Assembly: GCA_029213195.1 (NCBI GenBank)
Contig: JARGNI010000026.1
Span: 19,975 to 83,974, forward strand
Source of the DNA: Verrucomicrobiales bacterium
GTDB lineage: Bacteria > Verrucomicrobiota > Verrucomicrobiia > Verrucomicrobiales > DEV007
Direction of reading: 5' to 3'
Length of the DNA stretch: 64,000 nt
The notes beneath the pieces were generated by a model that had not been told where the DNA came from, ran no database searches, and saw only the letters and a list, made by a program, of their open reading frames with translations. Shown in pieces: positions 7,628-16,288 of this stretch. How positions within the stretch are numbered: the stretch's first letter is position 1; every line of letters starts with the position of its first letter. The position numbers were made by a program, and so were the translations under genes.

Positions 7628-8929
7628 ATGGCTGAAAATCAGAAACGCCGCATCGCTGTCACCGGGATCGGATTGGTCACTCCTGTGGGAAATTCCACGG
7701 AGGAGACCTGGAAGAATTTGCAGGAGGGCAAAAGCGGAGCGGGCCCCATCACCAATTTCGATGCCAGTGGTTTCTCCACCACGATTGGTGCCGAAGTGAA
7801 AGACTACGATGTGGCCGATGTCCTCGAGGACACGAAGCAGCTGAAGTATTCCTCTCGCTCCCACAAGTTCGCTCTCGGTGCTGCTGCCGAAGCCCTCGCC
7901 GATGCCGGGATCGCTCCCACCGCCGAGAATTCCCATCGCTGGGGACTCAGTGTCGGTGCCGGGATGATGACGAACGAATATTCCGACCTGAAGCAGGTGT
8001 TCGAGCATGCCACCGAGGATGGGTATTTTCAGCCCGATGGTCTTCTTTCCGACGGCTACGAGCTCAATCCCCTCGATATCTGCCGCTGGCAGTGCAACGC
8101 GGGGCTTGGGATTCTGACCAAGCAATTTGGTATCCGCGGTTATGCCACCTCGGTTCACACGGCCTGCGCCTCGGGAGGGCAGGCGATCGGGACTGCGCTC
8201 AAGGCCATGCGCCGCGGGCAATGTGATTACATGCTAGCCGGGGGATTCGACTCGATGTTGAACCCGATCGGGATTTCCGGATTCTGTCTTCTTGGCGCGC
8301 TTTCGACCGACAACGATAATCCGACGGGAGCGAGTCGTCCTTTTGATGAAACGCGCAATGGATTTGTTCTCGGAGAAGGCGCTGGGTTTCTCGTTCTCGA
8401 GGACTGGGACGCGGCCGAGGCGCGCGGGGCTTCGATTTACGCCGAACTCGCCGGCGACGGCAATTCGCTGAGTTGCTATCGCATCACCGATTCTCCCCCC
8501 GATGGGAACGGTCCGATTCAGGCGATCGAGCAGGCGCTCGGAGACGCGGATACGACGATGGAGGAGATCGACTACGTCAACGCCCATGGCACCTCGACGC
8601 AGATGAATGATCGCAGCGAATGTGCGGCGATGAAGGCCGTCTTCCAGGGGCGAATTTCCGAGGTCAACGTGAGCTCGACCAAGAGCTGTATGGGGCACCT
8701 CATTGCTGCTGCCGGGGCTGTCGAAGCCGCGGTCTGTTGCCTTGCGATTCGAGACAGTATTTCACCGGTCAACGCGAACTACGAGAATCCGGATCCTGAT
8801 TGCGACGTCAACCTGGTCGTCGGAGAACCCAAGCCGGGCCGGATTCGTGCCGCGCTGACGAATTCGCTGGGATTCGGCGGGTCGAACAGTTCGCTTGTGT
8901 TCCGCAACCCTGAGGAGGTCAACGTATGA
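7628..8929 (+). CDS. beta-ketoacyl-ACP synthase (KAS II type), first copy
   Basis: A protein of 433 residues, thiolase fold, the length of FabF. The catalytic triad is complete: C180 in HTACASGG, H320 in NAHGTSTQMND and H357 in KSCMGHLIAAAG, with K352 five residues before the second histidine. The C-terminal NSLGFGGSNSSLVF matches the GFGG-N substrate gate. It condenses acyl chains with malonyl-ACP. It starts five bases after the dehydratase gene and overlaps the next ketosynthase by four bases. The pairing of two ketosynthases resembles aryl-polyene or KS/chain-length-factor systems, but both copies here keep the active cysteine. Confidence 0.93.
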   Translation: MAENQKRRIAVTGIGLVTPVGNSTEETWKNLQEGKSGAGPITNFDASGFSTTIGAEVKDYDVADVLEDTKQLKYSSRSHKFALGAAAEALADAGIAPTAENSHRWGLSVGAGMMTNEYSDLKQVFEHATEDGYFQPDGLLSDGYELNPLDICRWQCNAGLGILTKQFGIRGYATSVHTACASGGQAIGTALKAMRRGQCDYMLAGGFDSMLNPIGISGFCLLGALSTDNDNPTGASRPFDETRNGFVLGEGAGFLVLEDWDAAEARGASIYAELAGDGNSLSCYRITDSPPDGNGPIQAIEQALGDADTTMEEIDYVNAHGTSTQMNDRSECAAMKAVFQGRISEVNVSSTKSCMGHLIAAAGAVEAAVCCLAIRDSISPVNANYENPDPDCDVNLVVGEPKPGRIRAALTNSLGFGGSNSSLVFRNPEEVNV

Positions 8930-10200
8930 GCAGGAAAGAAGGAAAGCTCGTCTTTACGGGAAGCGGAATCGTCAATGGTTCCGGGAGTTCGGTCGCGGAA
9001 ATCTGGGAACAGGTTTCGAAGGGTGAATCCTCGGTTCGCCCCTACGAGCAGTGGGATGGAGCCAACTGGCCCGTAAAGGTGGCGTCCGAGATTTCTCTCC
9101 GTCCGCGAGATCTGGTGCCGGAACGGAAACTGCACAAGTCGATTTCCCAAACGGACATGTTCGGGATCTACGCTTCGGAGCAGGCGATCTCAAACTCCGG
9201 CTTCCTCGATCAGCGGGAAGGGCTCGAGGAAGAAGCCTTGAATCAGTTCAACGATCGCAGCGGTCTCATCGTGGGATCGGGGGCCGGCAGTTATTGCTCC
9301 AACTACGATTACTTCCCCCTGATGGAGGAGGTGAACACCGAGTTGCCGCAGTTTGGAAAAGAGCTCAGCAATATGGTGACCCCGATGTGGTTGCTCAAGA
9401 ATCTCCCGAACAATGTTCTGTGCCACGTCGGAATTCGTTCTCAGCTCAAGGGAACCAACGCCTGCATCACGAACCAGTGCTCCAGCGGGATCATGGCGGT
9501 CGCCGAGTCCGCTGCCGCGATCTGGAACGGAGAGGCGGACCGGATCGTTGCTGCGGGTCACGATGACCCTTTCGAGCCCGAGATGGTGCTGCAGTTTCAT
9601 AAGCTTGGACTGATGTCGGGAGAGGCACCGAGACCCTTTGATGTGAATCGAGACGGCACCGTCTTTGGCCAGGGCGCCGCTGCCGTGGTCATCGAGAAGG
9701 AAGCGGAGGCCAATTCGCGTGGCGCGACCGTGCTCGGCGAGTTTCTCGGGTTCGGGTGTTGCAGTGAGGCGACGGGTATCCTCGATCTCGATCCGGAAGG
9801 AGACGGAGTCACCCGAGCGATCGAGCAGGCCCTCGCCGATGCGGATCTCACCCCCTCGGATGTCGGAATGATCTGTGCGCATGGAAACGGAACCCCGGCT
9901 TCTGACCGCACCGAAGCATTCGGAATTCGCGAAGTCTTCGGCGATGCCATCCCTCCGGTAACCAGTTTCAAGTGGGCCTACGGCCACATGATCGGCGCCA
10001 GTGGAATTACAGATCTGGTCCTGAGCCTTGAATGTTTGCGACAGGGGACCGTGCCGGGTATTGCGACCCTGAGCGAGGTCGAGCCGGGGATTGCGGATTT
10101 TCCGGTGCAGGAAGCCAGCACCGAGCCGACCAGTGATGTGGCTCTCGTGATCTGCCGTGGATTCGGGGGAATGAACGTGGTTCTCGCGATTCGAGCTTAG
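8926..10200 (+). CDS. beta-ketoacyl-ACP synthase, second divergent copy
   Basis: A protein of 424 residues whose start overlaps the first ketosynthase gene (ATGA). The triad is intact: C185 in ITNQCSSGIM, H319 in CAHGNGTPASD and H354 in WAYGHMIGASG. It diverges clearly from the first copy (NQCSSG in place of TACASG), so it probably prefers another chain length or works as a partner subunit in a heterodimer. The retained cysteine argues against a pure chain-length factor, in which that residue is replaced. The C-terminal CRGFGGMNVVL replaces the usual GFGGTN. It belongs to the same lipid operon and is translationally coupled to its neighbour. Confidence 0.9.
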   Translation: MSRKEGKLVFTGSGIVNGSGSSVAEIWEQVSKGESSVRPYEQWDGANWPVKVASEISLRPRDLVPERKLHKSISQTDMFGIYASEQAISNSGFLDQREGLEEEALNQFNDRSGLIVGSGAGSYCSNYDYFPLMEEVNTELPQFGKELSNMVTPMWLLKNLPNNVLCHVGIRSQLKGTNACITNQCSSGIMAVAESAAAIWNGEADRIVAAGHDDPFEPEMVLQFHKLGLMSGEAPRPFDVNRDGTVFGQGAAAVVIEKEAEANSRGATVLGEFLGFGCCSEATGILDLDPEGDGVTRAIEQALADADLTPSDVGMICAHGNGTPASDRTEAFGIREVFGDAIPPVTSFKWAYGHMIGASGITDLVLSLECLRQGTVPGIATLSEVEPGIADFPVQEASTEPTSDVALVICRGFGGMNVVLAIRA

Positions 10201-10229
10201 TCCGCCGAACTTCCTCGAATACCAAAGGG

Positions 10230-11420
10230 ATGCGCCAGGGGATCGACACCGTTGAAATTTCGAGGATCGAGAAACTGATCTCGGATCTTGGGGAGGAGGG
10301 GCTTCGTGACTTCTTTTCTGAAACCGAGCTCGCCGACGCCGGGACTGGGAAGGCCCAGGCCCAGAAGTTGGCGGCCCGGTTTGCGGCGAAGGAAGCCTGC
10401 TGCAAGCTCTTCCCCAAGGAAATCTGCCTGGGAACGATCGAGCCGGTCGACTTCGCGGTGGTACGGGACGGTTACGGGAAACCAACCGTCGAACCGTCGG
10501 AGAAGGGGCGGGCGGTCATGGATCTGCACTTGGTCGAGGACATCGATCTTTCCCTAACGCATACGGAAAGCACGGCCACGGCGATTGCCTCGACCGAGAT
10601 CCGCGAGTTGGTCGTCCCCTGGTATGGGAAGCTCGCCTATTACATCCTTCCGATTCGTCGGAAGGTCGTCCTCGAGAATCTGAACCGAGTCTTCGGCGAG
10701 ACCCTTTCCACGAACCAGATCGTGGCGATCGCACAGCAGTTCTATGCCCACTACCTCAAGTGCTTTGGGGAATTCTTGAAGATGCCTTTCCTCTCGGAGT
10801 CGCAGAAAAAAGACCTGATCCGCATCGAGGGAGGAGAGAATCTCGAGCAGGGCTTGGCCAAGGGAAAGGGAGTGCTCATCCTGACTGGGCATTTCGGCAG
10901 CTGGGAAGTTGCGACCGTGGCGGGCATTTCCCAATTCACCGAGTTCCGAGGACGCTTTCATTTCATTCGCCGCCCCCTCAAACCGAAGTGGTTCAATGAT
11001 TTCGTGATGCGTCGCTTTCGCCAGGCCGGTTTCGGCACCCTCGACAAGGCCGGGTCACTCGACGATATCCTCGACCTGCTGGAGGGGAATGAGATCGTGG
11101 TTTCGATTTTCGATCAGTTCACGATCAAGAAATACGGGATCCTCTCCGAGTTTTTCGGACACCAGGCCAATACCTTCAAAAGCCTGTCCGTTCTCGCCCA
11201 GTTCACTGGCGCTCCTGTGATTCCTTCGTCGAGTTGGCGCGAGCCCGATGGGACCCATGTCCTCAAGTTTGGGAAGCCTGTCGAGGTCGTCACCGAGGGG
11301 CGGACCCGGGACATCATCAAGAAAAACACGAAGCGGTTCAATGAGGCCCTTGAGAAGATCATTCTCCGCCATCCGGAGCAGTGGATCTGGATGCACAAGC
11401 GCTGGAAAAAAATCCTCTGA
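10230..11420 (+). CDS. fusion of holo-ACP synthase (AcpS) and LpxL-type acyltransferase
   Basis: A single protein of 396 residues with two enzymes. Residues 1 to about 126 are an AcpS-type 4'-phosphopantetheinyl transferase: GIDTVEISRI with D6, and RFAAKEACCK with E55, the magnesium ligands of the family; the domain ends with LSLTHTESTATAIA. Residues 127 to about 394 are a LpxL/HtrB-type lysophospholipid acyltransferase: RRKVVLENLNRVF, the H-x4-E motif in GHFGSWE (H221, E226), and FDQFTIKKYG. The usual N-terminal membrane helix of LpxL is largely missing, its place taken by AcpS. No stop or frame change separates the halves. The likely role is to activate the operon's ACP and then move its acyl chain onto a lipid acceptor at the inner membrane. 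This fusion is not one I know. Confidence 0.88.
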   Translation: MRQGIDTVEISRIEKLISDLGEEGLRDFFSETELADAGTGKAQAQKLAARFAAKEACCKLFPKEICLGTIEPVDFAVVRDGYGKPTVEPSEKGRAVMDLHLVEDIDLSLTHTESTATAIASTEIRELVVPWYGKLAYYILPIRRKVVLENLNRVFGETLSTNQIVAIAQQFYAHYLKCFGEFLKMPFLSESQKKDLIRIEGGENLEQGLAKGKGVLILTGHFGSWEVATVAGISQFTEFRGRFHFIRRPLKPKWFNDFVMRRFRQAGFGTLDKAGSLDDILDLLEGNEIVVSIFDQFTIKKYGILSEFFGHQANTFKSLSVLAQFTGAPVIPSSSWREPDGTHVLKFGKPVEVVTEGRTRDIIKKNTKRFNEALEKIILRHPEQWIWMHKRWKKIL

Positions 11421-11447
11421 AAATGCCGCAAAATACGCGCTGATTTA

Positions 11448-11469
11448 TTGTTCATTTTTATTTGAACAA
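11448..11469. promoter_or_regulatory. perfect inverted repeat, candidate operator
   Basis: TTGTTCA (11448-11454) and TGAACAA (11463-11469) form perfect seven-base arms around an eight-base AT-rich centre. It lies 118 bases before the start of a MarR/GbsR-like regulator gene and just after the lipid operon. Such regulators commonly bind a dyad in front of their own gene. There is no following T run, so it is unlikely to be a terminator. Confidence 0.45.
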
Positions 11470-11587
11470 CCTCGGGATATCGCTTACGCCTTCCCGAAGC
11501 TTGCCAATTCATGGCATTTCGAAACACGAAAATTCTGCAGACGGTTTGTGGGAAAGTCTCCCCAAAGAACCGAGGGCGGTAGCTTGT

Positions 11588-12067
11588 ATGGTCAGTCAAC
11601 TCACCAAGCTGGAAGAGGAATCGATCGACTATTTTGTCTCGTTCGTTCAGATCTTTGGCTTTCCGAAATCGGTCGGACAGATCTATGGGCTGATGTTTGT
11701 CTCCGGGGAGCCCATGGTCATGGGGCAACTCGTTGAGCGCCTTGAGATCAGCAAGGGAAGTGTCAGCCAGGGCTTGGCGACCCTGAAGGCATTGGGAGCG
11801 ATCGTCCCCGTAGAGGTCGAGAACGATCGGCGAGAGCATTTCCAGGCCGACCTCGATGTCTCCCGAATCGTGAATCATTTCTTTTCCGAGCGACTCGAGC
11901 CTAGACTGCAGAACGGTAGTCGCCGACTCGAGGGGATGCTCGAACTGGCGCGCGAGGGGGGAGATACCAAGGAAAACGAGCCCCTGAACCGGCTCAAGGC
12001 CCTCAAGAAATGGCAGACTCGGGGGCAGCGAGCCATCCCCTTCATCAAGAGATTTCTCAAAAATTGA
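11588..12067 (+). CDS. GbsR/MarR-like winged-helix transcriptional regulator
   Basis: A protein of 159 residues. A winged-helix region at about 20-75 contains GQIYGLMFVSGEPMVMGQLVERLEISKGSVSQGLATLKALGAIV, which has the helix-turn-helix (LVERLEISKGSVSQGLATL) typical of the GbsR branch of MarR-like repressors. It is followed by VENDRREHFQADLDVSRIV, which fits the wing. The C-terminal half is helical and basic at the end. The frame is open upstream to 11462, but the ATG at 11588 with GAGGGCGG before it matches the domain start. It sits between the lipid operon and the glycan locus and ends 8 bases before wbpE, so it probably controls one or both; the inverted repeat upstream suggests self-regulation. 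Confidence 0.82.
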   Translation: MVSQLTKLEEESIDYFVSFVQIFGFPKSVGQIYGLMFVSGEPMVMGQLVERLEISKGSVSQGLATLKALGAIVPVEVENDRREHFQADLDVSRIVNHFFSERLEPRLQNGSRRLEGMLELAREGGDTKENEPLNRLKALKKWQTRGQRAIPFIKRFLKN

Positions 12068-12075
12068 TTCCACTT

Positions 12076-13167
12076 ATGGAATTCATCGACTTAAAGACTC
12101 AGCAAGAGCACATCGGGGACGAGATTCGCGAGCGAATCGAAACGGTCCTCCAGCATGGGCGCTACATCCTCGGACCCGAAGTGGAAGAGTTGGAAACCGC
12201 GCTCTGCGACTATCTTGGAGTGAAGCACTCGATCGGGGTTTCGTCCGGAACCGATTCGCTGCTCATTGCGATGATGGCCCTCGGGATCGGCCCCGGTGAC
12301 GAGGTGATCACGGTTCCTTACACGTGGATTTCCACGGCGGAGATGATTGCTCTCGCCGGCGCGAAGCCCGTCTTTGTCGATATCCAGCCCGACACCTGGA
12401 ACCTGGATCCAGAATTGCTCGAGGCGGCGATTACGGAGAATACCAAGGCGATCATGCCGGTTGGGATTTACGGTCAGACGGCCGACATGCGGGCGATCAA
12501 CGAGATTGCCCAGCGGAATGGAAACATCCCGGTGATCGAAGACGCGGCCCAGTCCTTTGGCGCGACCCATCATGGAGTGAAGTCCTGCAACCTTTCGACC
12601 ATCGGCAGTACTTCGTTTTTTCCGTCGAAACCCCTCGGGGGATATGGTGATGGAGGAGCCGTTTTCACCAACGATGACGAGTTGGCGGAGAAGATGCGAC
12701 AGATTCGTGTGCACGGTCAGGCGGGGAGAAATCACCATCCTCTCCTGGGCGTGAATGGTCGTCTCGATTCCATCCAGGCGGGTTTGCTGATTCCCAAGTT
12801 GAAGATCTTCCCGAACGAGATCCGCCTGCGACAGGAAGTGGCGGCTCGCTACAGCGAAGGGATTGCGGGGGTCGAGGGAGTTTCGGCACCGATCATCGGA
12901 GAAGGCAACACGAGTGTCTATGCTCAGTATACCATTCTGTGTGAAGACCGACCCGCCGTGGAAGCGCGCCTCCAGTCGGCTGGGGTTCCCTGCGTCGCCT
13001 ACTACGCGGTGCCGCTTCACTTTCAGCCCGTCTTTGATTCCCTGGGATACGAGAAGGGAGACTTCCCCGTCACCGAGCAAGTTTCGGATCGGTGTCTGTC
13101 TCTGCCGATGAGTCCCTACCTCGGAGCGGAAGACCAGGAAAAAGTCATCTCTGCCGTCGTCGGTTGA
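12076..13167 (+). CDS. wbpE: WbpE-like UDP-sugar 3-aminotransferase (DegT family)
   Basis: A protein of 363 residues, PLP-dependent DegT/DnrJ/EryC1 aminotransferase. It aligns by eye along its whole length with Pseudomonas Wbp[11 protein letters not shown] at the start, [24 protein letters not shown] (D156) and [15 protein letters not shown], with the PLP lysine at K185, the same number as in WbpE. WbpE aminates the 3-keto form of UDP-GlcNAcA to give the 3-amino sugar. The ATG at 12076 was chosen because it gives this exact N terminus; the earlier frame overlaps the regulator gene. No WbpB-type 3-dehydrogenase is in the window, so the keto substrate would come from elsewhere or the enzyme acts on a related sugar. 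Confidence 0.9.
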   Translation: MEFIDLKTQQEHIGDEIRERIETVLQHGRYILGPEVEELETALCDYLGVKHSIGVSSGTDSLLIAMMALGIGPGDEVITVPYTWISTAEMIALAGAKPVFVDIQPDTWNLDPELLEAAITENTKAIMPVGIYGQTADMRAINEIAQRNGNIPVIEDAAQSFGATHHGVKSCNLSTIGSTSFFPSKPLGGYGDGGAVFTNDDELAEKMRQIRVHGQAGRNHHPLLGVNGRLDSIQAGLLIPKLKIFPNEIRLRQEVAARYSEGIAGVEGVSAPIIGEGNTSVYAQYTILCEDRPAVEARLQSAGVPCVAYYAVPLHFQPVFDSLGYEKGDFPVTEQVSDRCLSLPMSPYLGAEDQEKVISAVVG

Positions 13168-13196
13168 GAGACGAAATTTTCGCCCTCCTATCTGTT

Positions 13197-14468
13197 TTGA
13201 AAGCGAATCCCAGAATTGCCATCGTTGGTCTCGGCTATGTCGGACTTCCCCTAGCGGTTTGTTTCGCTCGGAAGTTTGACGTGATTGGTTTTGATATCGA
13301 TCAGGGACGGATTTCCGAGCTCGAAAGAAATCACGATCGAACACGAGAGGTCGCGGAAGAGACGCTCGAAAAAAGCACGCTCGGTTTCAGTTGCGAGGCG
13401 GAGGATCTTCGGACTGCAGATGTGATCATCGTCACGGTGCCGACCCCGATCGATGAACACAAGCAACCAGATCTTCGTCCCTTGCTAGGCGCTTCGGCTA
13501 CCGTGGGAAAAAATCTCACCGCCGGCAGCATCGTCGTCTACGAATCGACGGTGTATCCCGGGGCTACGGAAGAAGATTGTATTCCGATCCTGGAGAAGGA
13601 GAGCGGTCTGCGATGGAAGACCGATTTTCACGTGGGCTATTCTCCCGAGCGAATCAATCCTGGAGACAAAGAGCACACCGTGGATCAGATCCTCAAGGTG
13701 GTTTCCGGGGATACCGAAGAAGTCGCCGAGTATCTTTCAACTCTCTACGGCGAGATCATCACCGCAGGAATTTTTACGGCAGCCTCCATCAAAACGGCTG
13801 AAGCCGCGAAGGTCATCGAGAACTGTCAGCGCGACATCAACATCGCTTTCGTCAACGAGCTGGCTCTCATCTTTCAGCGAATGGGAATCGATACTCAGAG
13901 CGTTCTCGAAGCCGCCGGAACGAAGTGGAATTTTCTTCCCTTCAAACCGGGGCTCGTGGGAGGTCACTGCATCGGAGTGGATCCCTATTACCTGACTCAC
14001 AAAGCCGAGTCGATCGGGTATCACCCCCAGATCATTCTGGCCGGTCGAAGAATCAACGACGGGATGGGCGCTCACGTTGCCAATCGCGTCGTGAAGCTGA
14101 TGATCCAGCGCGACCGACGGGTCAGGGGAGCGAAAGTGCTTATCCTGGGAATCACCTTCAAGGAAAATTGTCCCGACATTCGGAACTCTCGGGTGATCGA
14201 TATCATTCGCGAGTTGGAGGAGTTTGGTATCGAAGTTCATGCCTACGATCCCTGGGCGGACCCGGAGGAGGTGAAGGAAGAGTATGGGATCACTCTTTGC
14301 GATCTCGCGGCAGGCTCCAGCGGTTCGGAACGCTACGACGCGATTGTCCACGCGGTCGCCCATCGGTCCTTCGAAAACCTCGACCTGTCCCGGTTGGGCA
14401 GCGAAGACGCCATTCTCTACGACGTGAAATCGAGTCTCTCGGTCGACGAGATCGATGAGCGTCTCTAG
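13197..14468 (+). CDS. tviB: UDP-N-acetylhexosamine 6-dehydrogenase (TviB/WbpO type)
   Basis: A protein of 423 residues that oxidises the C6 alcohol of UDP-GlcNAc or UDP-GalNAc to the uronic acid with NAD. It has the dinucleotide motif GLGYVG at 11-16, VPTPID near 81-86, the [10 protein letters not shown] block, and the catalytic cysteine C258 in [17 protein letters not shown], which is very close to the TviB/WbpO group. The C-terminal [12 protein letters not shown] is also characteristic. The start is the TTG at 13197, which gives [15 protein letters not shown] directly; no ATG lies between the upstream stop and this motif. It follows wbpE by about 30 bases, and the two steps belong to one uronic-acid amino-sugar route. 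Confidence 0.9.
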   Translation: MKANPRIAIVGLGYVGLPLAVCFARKFDVIGFDIDQGRISELERNHDRTREVAEETLEKSTLGFSCEAEDLRTADVIIVTVPTPIDEHKQPDLRPLLGASATVGKNLTAGSIVVYESTVYPGATEEDCIPILEKESGLRWKTDFHVGYSPERINPGDKEHTVDQILKVVSGDTEEVAEYLSTLYGEIITAGIFTAASIKTAEAAKVIENCQRDINIAFVNELALIFQRMGIDTQSVLEAAGTKWNFLPFKPGLVGGHCIGVDPYYLTHKAESIGYHPQIILAGRRINDGMGAHVANRVVKLMIQRDRRVRGAKVLILGITFKENCPDIRNSRVIDIIRELEEFGIEVHAYDPWADPEEVKEEYGITLCDLAAGSSGSERYDAIVHAVAHRSFENLDLSRLGSEDAILYDVKSSLSVDEIDERL

Positions 14469-14480
14469 TCGATAACCATT

Positions 14481-16232
14481 TTGAATCCACTCAAAAAATT
14501 TCTCTCGATCATGACGCCTCCCGAGAGGAAGCGTCTCGTCTGGGTGGTGTTGTTGATGGCTTTCGGCGTGGGGCTCGAAGCCCTGACGCTTGGTCTCGTG
14601 GCTCCGGCCTCATCGATTATTTTTGGTGAGAAGAGGGAGGAGTTCTTGTCTCTTCTCCCTGGTAGCCTAGGTAATTTGGATCCCAGCCTACTGATCGCCA
14701 TCCTACTTTTTGTAGGCATTCTTTTCGTCGTCCTCAAGAATGTGATCATCGGATACCAGATCCGGGTCCAATTCGGATTCATCGCCAAGGCGAAGCAGTC
14801 CGTTTCTTCACGACTATTTTCCAATTATCTTCGCGCTCCGTATTCCTTCCATCTTACGCATAATTCCTCGGCCTTGATCCGGAATGTGGTCAACGAGGTC
14901 AATGAGTTCGAGCTTCGTGTGTTGATGCCTTGGATGTTGCTTCTGAGTGAGGGCTTGGTGACCTTTGGACTGATTACGGTGTTGCTGGTCCTGAATCCGA
15001 TCAACACCCTCGCAGTGGGGCTGCTCCTCGGATTGGGAGGAGCGGGATACCTTCTCGTGACGCGAGGCAGGGTGGATCGCTGGGGGCACGTTCGATTGGA
15101 AAATGAGGAGCTGAGAATTCGATCTGTCCAACAAGGCTTGGGTGGGATCAAGGAAGTAAAGCTTCTCGGTCTCGAGGATGTTCTCCTCGAGGACTACAAG
15201 ATCTACAACAAGAGCTCCGCCGAGGCCTTCGCCGCCCAGGCATTCTTCAGCCAGGTTCCGAGGTTGCTACTCGAGGTGATTGCCTTGAGTGCTGTCATTG
15301 TCGTTGTGTTCATCTCCTTTCTCAGCGGCCTCGATACGGAAGAGATGGTCACGAGTCTCGGTCTTCTCGCTGTAGCTGCATTCCGGTTGTTGCCTTCGAC
15401 GAATCGAATTATCTCGGCCTGCAGTTCGCTGAAATTCGGAGCGGCTTCTCTGAACAATGTCGCCCAGGAGCTGGCTGAAAGTGAAAAGGTGGAACAATTT
15501 TTGTCCGAGCAACGCGAGAGCGAACCGATCACTTTTTCTTCATCGATCGATATCGAAGGGTTGAGCTACCAGTACCGAGAGGATAGCAAAAAGGTCCTCG
15601 ATCAGATCTCTCTGAAAATCCCCCACAACGCCTTCGTTGGGGTAATCGGGGAGAGTGGAAGTGGAAAAAGTACGCTCGTGGATGTGATTCTCGGATTGCT
15701 TCCTCCCACCGAGGGGCAAGTCAAAGTGGACGGAGTGCCGATCTCCTCGAACCTGAGGTCCTGGCAGGAAAAGATTGCCTACGTCCCGCAGCATATCTAC
15801 CTCGCAGATACCTCGATTCGAAAGAACGTGGCTTTCGGGATTCCTGACAACGAGATTTCGTCAGAGCGGGTCGAGGAGATGCTGAAGCTTGCTCACCTCG
15901 AAAGTCTCATAGCGGACCTCGAAGAAGGCATTGAAACCGAAGTCGGAGAGCGGGGAGTGCGACTCAGCGGAGGTCAATGTCAGAGAATCGGAGTGGCGCG
16001 CGCCTTGTATCGAGATCCCGATGTGATCGTGTTTGACGAAGCGACCAGCGCCTTGGATGATGACTCACAAGAAAAGGTGATGGATGCGATCAAAGGATTG
16101 AAAGGCTCGCGAACCATCATCATGATTTCCCATCGACTTTCGACGATCGATTATTGCGATGTGGTTTTCGAGTTGAAGGGTGGGAAAGCTGGCCCTCTCG
16201 TGTCTCCTGAATCTGTTCTCGAAAGTAGGTAA
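14481..16232 (+). CDS. PglK-like ABC exporter, probable lipid-linked glycan flippase
   Basis: A protein of 583 residues with a fused membrane and ATPase half. The membrane domain covers about residues 18-320 with five or six helices. The ATPase has Walker A GESGSGKS (390-397), signature LSGGQ (495-499) and Walker B VIVFDEATSALDD (515-527). Size and the MNPLKKFLSIMTPPERKRL start resemble PglK/Wzk, which flips undecaprenol-linked oligosaccharides across the inner membrane; a lipid or drug exporter of the MsbA group is the alternative. Translation must begin at the TTG 14481 to include this N terminus. The setting among sugar-nucleotide genes, with no Wzx gene in the locus, supports the flippase role. 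Confidence 0.82.
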   Translation: MNPLKKFLSIMTPPERKRLVWVVLLMAFGVGLEALTLGLVAPASSIIFGEKREEFLSLLPGSLGNLDPSLLIAILLFVGILFVVLKNVIIGYQIRVQFGFIAKAKQSVSSRLFSNYLRAPYSFHLTHNSSALIRNVVNEVNEFELRVLMPWMLLLSEGLVTFGLITVLLVLNPINTLAVGLLLGLGGAGYLLVTRGRVDRWGHVRLENEELRIRSVQQGLGGIKEVKLLGLEDVLLEDYKIYNKSSAEAFAAQAFFSQVPRLLLEVIALSAVIVVVFISFLSGLDTEEMVTSLGLLAVAAFRLLPSTNRIISACSSLKFGAASLNNVAQELAESEKVEQFLSEQRESEPITFSSSIDIEGLSYQYREDSKKVLDQISLKIPHNAFVGVIGESGSGKSTLVDVILGLLPPTEGQVKVDGVPISSNLRSWQEKIAYVPQHIYLADTSIRKNVAFGIPDNEISSERVEEMLKLAHLESLIADLEEGIETEVGERGVRLSGGQCQRIGVARALYRDPDVIVFDEATSALDDDSQEKVMDAIKGLKGSRTIIMISHRLSTIDYCDVVFELKGGKAGPLVSPESVLESR

Positions 16233-16288
16233 CCCACCCCCAGCTGGATTCTGGAAGGATTCTCTCAATTTCGCAAAAACCCAAATTT

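Noticed and set aside
8926..10200. Second ketosynthase as a chain-length factor.
   Set aside because: It keeps C185 and both histidines of the catalytic triad, while chain-length factors replace the cysteine.
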